From positions 918,001 through 982,000 of the forward strand of contig JAQOTA010000048.1 of NCBI GenBank assembly GCA_029532415.1: DNA of 64,000 bases, in the 5' to 3' direction. Both the position numbers and the translations under genes were made by a program. Shown here piece after piece: positions 55,505 to 64,000 of this stretch. The stretch comes from Marasmius tenuissimus (lineage: Eukaryota > Basidiomycota > Agaricomycetes > Agaricales > Marasmiaceae). Every line of letters begins with the position of its first letter. The stretch's first letter is position 1. Under the pieces are notes generated by a model, which searched no databases, was not told the origin of the DNA, and saw nothing but the letters and a program-made list of their open reading frames with translations.

Positions 55505-57859
55505 ATGTCGCTCATCAGCCAACTGTTAGTGCTTCTTATCGTAACTCTTGCTCTGCGTCCGCTCCTACGTCGCCGTCGCCATCGTCTTCCACTACCTCCA
55601 GGACCAAAGGGACTTCCTATCATTGGCAGCCTCTGGGACATCTCACAGGATCAGGACCTCTCGTGGATAAGACTATGGAAGTGGTCTCGAATCTACGGGA
55701 ATGTGTTCCAGTTCGAGGTTCTGGGACATCGAACTGTCGTGCTCAGTTCACAGGAGGCAATAACTACGCTCCTCGAGAAGAGATCATGGAATTACTCAGA
55801 CCGCCCAGGTTAGTGAAACACCAATCCCGTAAAGAATATATTTGGAACTTACATTAACGCTTAGATATGCCTATGTTTCTGGAGCTCAGCGGGTTCGTCT
55901 TAACCGTGTCAATCCCAACGCTCTGGTACTCACTCTAGTCGTCCGGGGTCTCTCAGGGCAGAATGGAGTTTTGTCGGTATGTCTTGATTCCACGATTTGG
56001 TTGATAACAAAAACAACTAAGAGATGTACCGCTTGTCCGTCAGCATTTCGACATTCGGATTGGTGGCGGTACGTCTTAGAGTCGCTCACGTCTTCGCGCC
56101 GTTACTGAGCCGTTGGGCCGTTCAGTCTGCATCGAAGAACCTTCCACCAACGTTTTCAACCTCGCGTGATGCAGGAATACTACGACATTCAGAGGGTGGC
56201 CACAAATACCTTGATAGAGAGGCTCAACGCTTCTCCGGATGACTTCATTGAGCACATTAACAAGTGAGTCCGATCTTGAATTATGACCCTTCACTCCCCA
56301 CTCATTTGAGATCATAGATTTAGTAGCTCCATGGTTCTTAAAATTATCTACGGCTACACACTAAAAGAGAAAGATGATCCATACTACCGCTTGGTATATG
56401 ACGCTATGGAGGGAATATTGGCAGGGTCCAACCACGGAACCTTCTGGGTTGATTACCTTCCCATCTTGAAGTACGTCCCTTGTACGTGACCTGGCTACTC
56501 GGACTCTGGCTCTTTCTCACGTCGGCATTCAAAATGTTCAATCAGCATGGCTGCCTGGAGCAGGTTACAAAAAGAAGGCTCAAGGATGGAATAAATTTAT
56601 CCTCAAGCTGAAAGAAGAGCCTTGGAGCTGGGTTCGACGTGCTGTTGTCTGTCGTTTTTGCCTTCTTTAACCCCAATAGCGTACTCACAATCAATAGGAG
56701 AAGGGAACGGCCGAGCCCTCGTTCTGCACCCAATCGGCGGAGCGGCTATCGATAACTCCAGGCGACAACTCGGTGATGGAGAATGTAGTCAAGAACTGCG
56801 CCACCATGTCATTTGTTGGTGAGGTTCCCGTCGTTCGTTTTTGACGTCATGATTCCGCCGCTGATTCTTGTTTTCTTGAAAGCTGGTACAGACACGGTAC
56901 GTGATTTGCCTAGGTCGGAGTTATCCTACTGAGATCTCGTTCAGAGCGCATCGGCTCTTGCTTCTTTCATTCTAGCCATGGTGTTGAATCCTGAACTCCA
57001 GGTTCGAGCCCAAAAGGAGATCGATGGCGTGGTTGGCTCTGGAAGGCTTCCTGACTTTGAGGATCGCGACAATTTACCGTTTGTCAATGCGCTTCTCGCA
57101 GAGACTTTGAGGTGGGGTACGGTTACACCACTAGGTGAGACGATTCATCTCTGCAAGTTTACCTGCAAGTTTTACATAAAAGTTGCTGGACAGCTATCGC
57201 CCATCGTGCCACGGATGACGATGTGTATGAAGGCCATTTCATTCCAGCAGGTCAGCTCGATCATAGACCACTTCACCTTTCCATTCACCTTTGTTTGTTC
57301 GATAGGAACCACTGTCATTGCTAACTCTTGGTACGTCGGTCCGACTTTCAGTGGCAATGATGGCAAATGTAAGTCAACCAAATCTATAGGGCAGTATTAC
57401 ACGATGAAAAACTATACGGGCGCAATCCACTGGATTTCGATCCATATAGGTTCATGAACAACGACGGGAAGGCTCCTCCCAGCCCCGAGCTATTCGCTTT
57501 TGGTTTTGGGCGAAGGTGAGCTGCCACTCGGATCTGTCACCCTCTCAATATCATCTGAACAAATCATTGCTTGCGCACCACGCATTTAAACAGAATTTGT
57601 CCCGGCAGATACTTCGCAATTAACACAATCTATCTGGCCATTTCACGTCTCCTCGCCTCTTTTACCATCGCCCGAGCAATCGACGATGAGGGAAACGAAA
57701 TAATCCCCGATCCTGGGTTTACGGACGGGTCAGTCAGGTACATTAAATCTCTAGAACGAGCACTGGACATATCTGACACCGTAGGCTAGCCACCCGCGGC
57801 CCTTCAAATGCAGGTTTATCCCGAGAAATCCTCACACAAAAACACAAGAACCGGCATGA
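55505..57859 (+). CDS. Cytochrome P450 (P450-4)
   Basis: About 14 exons with the same splice positions as P450-2. It starts MSLISQLLVLLIVTLAL (anchor), a basic stop-transfer RRRRHR, PLPPGPKGLPIIG and NYSDRP. Small exons give DMPMFLELSG, MEF and SFRHSDWWR. Then come HRRTFHQRFQPRVM, WLPGAGYKKKAQ, AGTDT in the I-helix, AETLRW, FDPYRF and FGFGRRICPGRYF. The last exon, after a short intron with a GCTAG acceptor, reads SHPRPFKCRFIPRNPHTKTQ and stops at 57859. The E-x-x-R, PERF-like and heme motifs are complete. Predicted ER-bound monooxygenase; substrate unknown. It is convergent with P450-5. Confidence 0.86.
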
Positions 57860-58597
57860 ATGGGTTTGGGGGACTGGCTTCGCGTTTTGATCATTTTAGT
57901 TACAAGTTTGATACGTTCTATCCGTGAAATAACGTCCCTTTTTGGAGGCAGAAATGAAACCCAATCTTGCTACTAGAACCCGGCGATTGAACTCTACCAC
58001 ACTTGCTCATAGTCTTAGGCAAAAGTCGGCGACTACCAGATCCCCCACTCGTGATTCGCGATGGAAAATTGGACACTCCTAAATTGAACGATTCCGTTGT
58101 GACTTGTTGCTCGAGTTGCAGCACCATCGCCAAGGCGCGTGTTGGTAGCCTACACGGCCCTACACGCACCTACACAAATACATTATCGCCGAGCTCGGGC
58201 TTACCGGACCGAGTCAAACTTCGGTTGACGGACGTCGGACCCTCCATAACGCGCCACATTCAGGCTCTGCGGTCCGCAGACATCCGAGTCGCCCAGGTCC
58301 AGAATCGATACTAAGAAACGATGCGAGAACTCAAGATTCCAAGACCAAGCCCCCAGGCGCCGATGTGGCTTCGACGAACGCCGTATAAGCCAGTGAGATT
58401 GTACACCTCCCTTGATATTTGATGCATCCAGATTAATTTGTATCGATGGGACAACGTTAACAGTATTGGCTCGTTGGAGGAAACTGCGGCTGACACGGAC
58501 GAAACAGACGCAGGACTCTCTTGGATGTATTGGCTATCGAACACATACAGCACATATCAACAGGATTACAGTACAATATTCGGTTTTAGATTCTAAA
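57860..58597. other. Convergent spacer between P450-4 and P450-5
   Basis: 3' flanks of two converging genes. The frames present are short and unlike any family. Confidence 0.5.
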
Positions 58598-60802
58598 CTA
58601 ACCCTGGTCCACTTTTGAGACGGGGCTCGCTGCACGACGCCTAAATTGGCACTTGAATTTGCTCGGATGGCTATCAAACGTGAAGAAACGTTGGACCAGG
58701 GCAGGGTACACTATTGCTTATGAACGGGCAACTAACCTGACAAGTCCGTCATTGTACTCCACTGGTGCACCTTCTTTGTCCTCTGCGACGATTGTAAAGT
58801 TGGCCAAGATATGGATTGCCGCTAGCCATACACTATTGATCGCTAGATATCTTCCTGGACAGATTCTGTCGTGCAAAGTTACCTTGTCAGTAGATAAGCG
58901 CAGGACCAAAGCTGAACCCTAACCTCCTCCCGAACCCGAAGGCATACTTCTCAGGATGAGGAGGGATGTCCTTATCTCCCTCCTTCATGAAGCGATCGGG
59001 GTTGAATCTCAGTGGCTCGGGACCGTATACGTCTTTGTCATGTAGAACTCCCCAAGCGTTCCCAATCACCGTGGAACCCTTAGGTATCCAAAAGCCCTCG
59101 TATACGTCGTCTTCTTCTACTGCGTGTGGTACAGCATAAGGAGCAACCGGCCTGTGACGAAGGGTCTCTGCAATAACGGCTTCGAGATAAGGCAGTTTGT
59201 CTTGATCGCCAAAGTCTGGAAGTTTGCCCGACGACGCTACAAATGAATCTACCTCTGCCTGAGCGCGGGCTTGGACTTCAGGATGATTGATCATGCTGAG
59301 AACGAATGAAAGCATGACAGAGACCGTCTGTAGAGGTCCAACGTGAGTGTGTCAAGAGGCAGCTTGAACGTGAATGCTTGAGAACGTACGGTGTCGGATC
59401 CAGCCAAATAGGTTATCCCGGCACAATTTTTTATGACTTCCTCCATCATCTTTCTATCCTGGTCTGAGGTTTTCGTCGCAGACATGGCAAGTTTCTCCAG
59501 AGTACGAGTAGCAAAGGAGGGCTCTGCTGTTCCTTCGGCCTGAAGTAGGAGGGAGAAAAGTGAGTGGTGAATCGTGACCGTTCGCAGAGTATACGGACTA
59601 GAGCGCTTTGAAACCACTCCCACGGACGATCGCGGAGCTCGTGGCAATACCTCTTCCATAATCGAGCCTTTCTCTTGAAACCCGCGCCAGGCAGCCAGGC
59701 TAGCATAGTTACGCTCAATACTGGACGGCAAAAGAGAAGAAACCAGAAAGGATGGGACTTACACGGGATATACTGCAAAGCAGGGAAGAAATCTACGAGA
59801 AACGTTCCAGGGACAGCTGTTTCGATAAGTCCTTCGACGGCATTATTCGCCAATTTTACATAAGGATCTGATGACATGCTGGTCTGCGGCTGATAGCCAT
59901 GGCTGATTTTAAGCGCTATTGAGGCAGCATGACTGGCCCGAGTCGCCGGCGAGTGAAATAAGCTGAGAATACGCAACATAGAATTTAGCAAGGGCTCACT
60001 GCCGAATGTGGTCATAGAAGTCGCCAGGGGTTGTAGTCAGTTTCCCTATCAAAGAGTCTGTGGCAGCTCTTTGGATGTCGTAGTACTGGGGCATAGCACG
60101 GGGTTGGAACTGTTGGTGGAAAGTCTTTCGGTGAAGTCTGAGTCCGCGTGGGTGAGTCAAGATAGATTAGAGTGATAGCATCATTGATCTTCACCTCCAC
60201 CAATCGGAGTGTCGCATATCTACGATGAAAATGAGGACGTGAAGGTTGATAGGTCGGAAAGAGAAACTTTACGTGCGAAGTCCCATGCCCAGCTACAAGA
60301 AAAGATGGAGGTCAGAAAGTAATTCGATACTATTCCACGCTCGACAGACAGTTCGGCAGTTGTAGCAATTACGCACCCTGATAGTTCGTTCGTCATGCGC
60401 ATCGCTGGAAGCCCGGCGGGTGGTGAGGCGTGAGTAGCATATTCAACGCCGTAAACAGAGGAAACAGCACATACCTGGTCGATCTGAATACTTCGCCGAC
60501 CTTTTGTCCAACAAGTCGTCCACAGCCTTCTTCGAGTTCAAGATGATCAATCTCTCTCCGAAGACCGGGATTGAGACGATATGGGGAGAGTTGTATTGAC
60601 GGCTCCAGTCAACGTAGCGTTCCCAGCGATAGTTCGACCCCGGCGAATTGTCCTTGGGTTGAAGGGCCTTGAGGTCGCCTATGATAGGCCACCCTTTGGG
60701 ACCTGGTGGGCAGGGTGGTCTACCACGACGAGCCACACGACGCAAGAGAAGTAGTACAAGGACTAAGGATGAGAAAAGGGTAAACAAGACGATTCTCTGC
60801 AT
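58598..60802 (-). CDS. Cytochrome P450 (P450-5)
   Basis: Starts MQRIVLFTLFSSLVLVLLLL (anchor) with PPCPPGPKGWPIIGDL and KYSDRPG. Small exons give MRMTNELSG, WAWDFA and HMRHSDWWR. LHRKTFHQQFQPRAM, WLPGAGFKRKAR, AGSDT in the I-helix, AETLRHRP, FNPDRF and FGFGRRICPGRYLA follow. The last exon is SHPSKFKCQFRRRAASPVSK, ending at 58598. Unlike the other P450s here, the region from ETLR to FGFGRR is one exon, so two or three introns have been lost. A PHAVEEDDVYEGF segment replaces the usual HR(A/S)xxDDxYxG. It is intact throughout. Predicted microsomal monooxygenase, substrate unknown. Confidence 0.86.
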
Positions 60803-61399
60803 GTTGGCACAGGTTGTCAGTGTTCGAGTGGGACGTCCGTATCACAGGCATATATACCCACACGCCGAATACGCAAGGCGGCTTCCCTCAAAACATTGGA
60901 TAGGCAAAATTAGAACAGCAAGTGATTATAATTGTCTGCTCCGCATTAACCTTACGAAGGTCAGCGATTAGGCTGGACATTAGTACACATTACCTCCCCC
61001 AGGTGACGGGTCTCATTGAATTTCGGAGAAAACCAGTCCCCTCGAGTATCCTTCAATGAGGTCAAGGTCTCCATGTTCAGTTGGCAATTGTACTCACATT
61101 GTTTCTATTCTTATTCGCGGCTAACTGAACGAGAATAAGACTCCCACTGGCGCTCCGGACGCTATCAAACTATGGAGTTGAAACTTTAAAACGCCAACAT
61201 ATGACACAGGTGTGAAGAAGTATCCAGGTAGGTCATGTAATCCGAAGTCCGTCGTATCTCGGTACATTGTAGGAACTCGTTACAATGTACACCAATCGCG
61301 TAAACCAAATGACATGATCCCTAAGACTTCGTATTCGTTCAGTTCGGCCAAAGGTAGTCTGTGGGTAACTTACATTAGGGATAACTAGCGACCGGACGA
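60803..61399. other. P450-5 promoter and 3' flank of the peroxidase gene
   Basis: A TATATA box lies close to the P450-5 ATG; the remainder shows no gene. Confidence 0.55.
60850..60857 (-). promoter_or_regulatory. TATA box of P450-5
   Basis: GGTATATATGCC on the minus strand, about 50 bp before the ATG at 60802. Confidence 0.6.
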
Positions 61400-63463
61400 C
61401 TATACCCGAATGCTCGTGAGAATCTCCTTGACTTGCACAAACTCCTGGACAATCCTTCCCTCATACACTACGTCGAATGAAGTCATCGGCGTCCCGCTGA
61501 GTCCCAAGGGACTGCTCACATTCGCGGTGAAGAATGTGTATGCACCCATAGCAGGCAAAGTCGTATCTAACGAGAACGGCACCGTCGTCGTCTCGGGTAT
61601 AAAGGGCGGCGGTGTGCTTGGGTTGAATGCCCTCATGGTCAGATTCGGGGTCATACTGGATAGCTCAGAAGTTGTGACCTGTACACAGATATTGGTCAGC
61701 ACGAACACGACGGAGACGCTCTCTGTTCAGGTGAAAACGAGGGCCCGAAAAGACTCACACCAACAACGACCCTCACAATCTTGGCCGTTCCCAGCGCATC
61801 AACCCACTTCACGCTCCTCACCGGATCGATCAGAACGGTCTCTTGATCGATCGCAAACCCCTCTGCGTCGTTATCCACAACTTTCTTGTTCCCATCGCCC
61901 TCGTCGATCTCGAACCAGAATTTCGAGATTGAGGTCTTAACGTCGACATTCGCACGGAATGCATGCATTTGAGGGGTGGTTATCCCCATGAACCTGAATC
62001 CTCGGTCAGTACCCGTCCCTAGGGTCTCCGTAGATACACTCTGGACGGAGCAGCCCGTCGAAGGACAGGTAGTGCTACCTTGCCGGTCGGTCCACAGAAG
62101 GGTGATCGTGCGTTTGGGGTTGTCGGGCAAGTCGAGGGTCTATGGCAAAACACGACCTTGTTCAGCGTTGAGTAAATAGAGACAAAGAGTAAGAAAGAGC
62201 TCACACGAAGTGTTGTAGTCAAGACTAGACCATCGGAGTCGTTCGCAGGGAAAAGTCGAACTTTTCCGACCTTGAATTCGATGGGGAGGATGGGTTCCGT
62301 CAGCTTCACATCCTTAGATACAGTGTTGATCATCCTCTCGATGAGAGAGGCACACTCGGTATTGAAGTTATTCCCTTCAGCGAGTCTATAAACGAGGGAG
62401 ATGATGAAGCCGCTCAACATCCGGACATGATTCATTTCTTACCTCTTCATCGTCACGTTCCCATCGCTACCAAAAACTCGGTGGTCAGATCGTAAAGTGA
62501 CATTGGAGGTGACGACCAGAGGATTCGTCGTTGTACCATCCAGGTACCCAGTCACTCTTTGAACAGCGATTGGCGTCAGTCAACCAGGTATCCCGAGGGC
62601 CGAGAGTGATACGACTTGACTCACATGCTGCGGTTGTGCTTGTCCGAGCCCGTGAAGAACTCGAAGCTCTGAGACCCAGTGACGATGTCCGGGAAATCGT
62701 TCTTACGAACACCCCCGTTCGCATGCCCACAAGCGACCAAGGCAATCATCTCTTGCTGGTTGAATCCTTGACGCTTGAAGATGTCCGTATGTGTTCGTAG
62801 GTCTTGATGTGGCTCTGGAACTCCTGGAGGTCCCGCGGAAGTTGCATCTTTCCTACCTCCCCGAAAAGGAATGGACGCGTGAGTGGGGCCGCCGCAACCA
62901 GCGAACGAAAATATGGCGCCCATGGCGATCACGTCGGCCACTGGACGGAAAGGAGTTCAGAGGTGGAGGAGAGAACATGAGCTAGATGAACGTACTGGAT
63001 ACGTGCGGCGTCTGTCGGGCTTTGAAATCGCTCAAGGACTGTAACATTCCGCTCCCTATGTTCTGCAAGCGAGAAGTTAGAAGATTGTTGAGACACGACC
63101 AGACACAATCATACCTCCGGGCGATCCAACTCAAACCGTATACTCGCGTCAAGTCCGCCCGTTCCGTCTTCAACATTGTGCGTGGACATGTCGTGATACG
63201 CCTCGATGAATATCAACAAAAGGCACCTCAAGTTTGAGCTCATGATTCGAACTCACCAATCGAATCCATTGTGCGGCGGTTGTCGTCAAAAATCTCCTCG
63301 GGCACCCGTTCGTGAAACCGCTTTGCACTTCCAAACTTTCATAGAGAAGGTACTCTTCTTGATACAGTAGCCATCCATAAGGCCATTTTGGATTTGAGGT
63401 AACCGCTCCGGACGCTAGCCGGCCCAACGCAGCGATGACAAAAGGGCCCAAGGTTGTGCGCAT
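61400..63463 (-). CDS. Secreted plant-type heme peroxidase
   Basis: A multi-exon gene. The ATG at 63463 opens a signal peptide (MRTTLGPFVIAALGRLASG); an in-frame ATG 120 bp upstream would bury it, so I chose the inner one. NPKWPYGWLLYQEEYLLYES starts the mature part. AYHDMSTHNVEDGTGGLDAS holds the distal His and the GLDxS calcium site. MADVIAMGAIFSFAGCGGP follows, then IPFRGGRKDA and GVPEPHQDL, and ALVACGHANGG has the proximal heme-binding His. The C-terminal half (about 250 residues, e.g. LLWTDRQGSTTCP and FWFEIDEGDGNKKV) is a beta-rich extension known from uncharacterised fungal members. The protein would use hydrogen peroxide to oxidise an extracellular substrate. Mn-binding and exposed-Trp residues of ligninolytic peroxidases were not identified. 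Confidence 0.8.
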
Positions 63464-64000
63464 AACGCTGATGAAGCGGGCGTTTGAAGAGGAAATGAAA
63501 GTAGATCGCTGGAGGGGAAGGGAACGATCAGAGATGGGGCTCAGGGAAAGAGAAAGACGATATTTGAGTACCTCGAGTCGCATTGATGCTTGCTACAAAT
63601 TGATTCAAGTCCAGTCCATAGATCTCTCGCGGGCATTCATTCTGATCTTGTCCATGTGGGCGAGACGTGAAATGAATGAAGGTTCGCAGGTTTCCACAGG
63701 GCAAGGTGGTCGAGTGGTTGATTCGTTCCGCGAGGTTCTCAGCAGCTAAATTGCAAACATTCAATGTACTGAATACAAACTCAGTAATGAAAGGCTGTGA
63801 AGGCTAAGCCAGGTGTGTTCGATTCTTTGGTGCATGTACCGTATGGATGTGAGCATACGGTTCTCAACCCTACAAAAACGATGAGCTTGGCAGGTGCGCA
63901 TGAAGTGCGGAAATTATTTACATACATGGCAGACTCAGCCGAGAGCAGCGTCCATCCTCTAAGATCTCGAAGCCGGGTTCTGCCAGGGTTGCATCAATGG
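63464..64000. other. Upstream region of the peroxidase gene, window end
   Basis: Short frames only. A tRNA-like string near 63707-63725 (GGTGGTCGAGTGGTTGATTC) has no matching T-arm or acceptor stem. Confidence 0.45.

Noticed and set aside
63700..63840. Possible tRNA with intron (GGTCGAGTGGTTGATTC and TTCGATTC)
   Set aside because: The two pieces do not form a T-stem or acceptor stem with each other, and the spacing is too long.
1..64000. CRISPR array, operon or prokaryotic origin
   Set aside because: Dense spliceosomal introns, TATA promoters and eukaryotic families show nuclear fungal DNA; no regularly spaced repeats were seen.

Overview
The window reads as nuclear DNA of a filamentous basidiomycete, most likely an Agaricomycete. 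Genes are dense and cut by many short introns of about 50-60 nt with GT-AG (rarely GC-AG) ends. The families present include DUF7918, long-chain basidiomycete P450s with a shared intron pattern, an FH3-type armadillo protein, an eukaryotic RNA-dependent RNA polymerase and TIM22. All exon boundaries below were placed by eye from splice signals, reading-frame continuity and comparison between paralogues inside the window. No database search was run.

Layout. 0.8-11.6 kb: three DUF7918 genes (A, B, C) and a tandem pair of P450 genes, all on the minus strand; the first P450 carries a one-base deletion, and a 222-bp CACTG-ended MITE sits in the upstream region of DUF7918-B. 11.9-12.6 kb: a GNAT acetyltransferase. 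13.19-16.85 kb: a complete PIF/Harbinger transposon with 65-bp terminal inverted repeats, a DDE transposase and its Myb/SANT-like partner gene. 17.5-30.1 kb: a duplicated module. Its first copy is a glycosyltransferase-like protein related to the N-terminal half of plant L-arabinokinase, followed by a secreted GH30 endo-beta-1,6-galactanase. Its second copy is a decayed glycosyltransferase followed by a second GH30. The first GH30 has a 1.8-kb CACTA-like insertion inside an intron. 31.5-38.2 kb: a small disordered protein, a field of diverged repeats, TIM22 and a third GH30 that is an inverted near-copy of the first. 39.3-43.2 kb: an RdRP with a frame break near its 3' end. 43.4-49 kb: a disordered Ser-rich protein and an unknown tandem gene pair whose second member has a nonsense codon. 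49.1-63.5 kb: three more P450s, an FH3/armadillo protein between them, and a secreted heme peroxidase.

How the genes may work together. The GH30 enzymes would cut beta-1,6-galactan side chains of arabinogalactan outside the cell; their repeated linkage to an arabinokinase-N-terminal-like protein suggests a sugar-handling connection, which is inference. The five P450s and the peroxidase fit an oxidative or secondary-metabolism role, but there is no backbone synthase here, so this is not a classical biosynthetic cluster. The RdRP is the RNA-silencing component, and the window shows clear recent DNA-transposon activity. TIM22 and the FH3 protein are housekeeping genes. The most unusual protein-level signal is in the DUF7918 genes: their basic C-terminal tails carry SUMO-attachment-like motifs, and one also ends in a SUMO-interacting-like motif.
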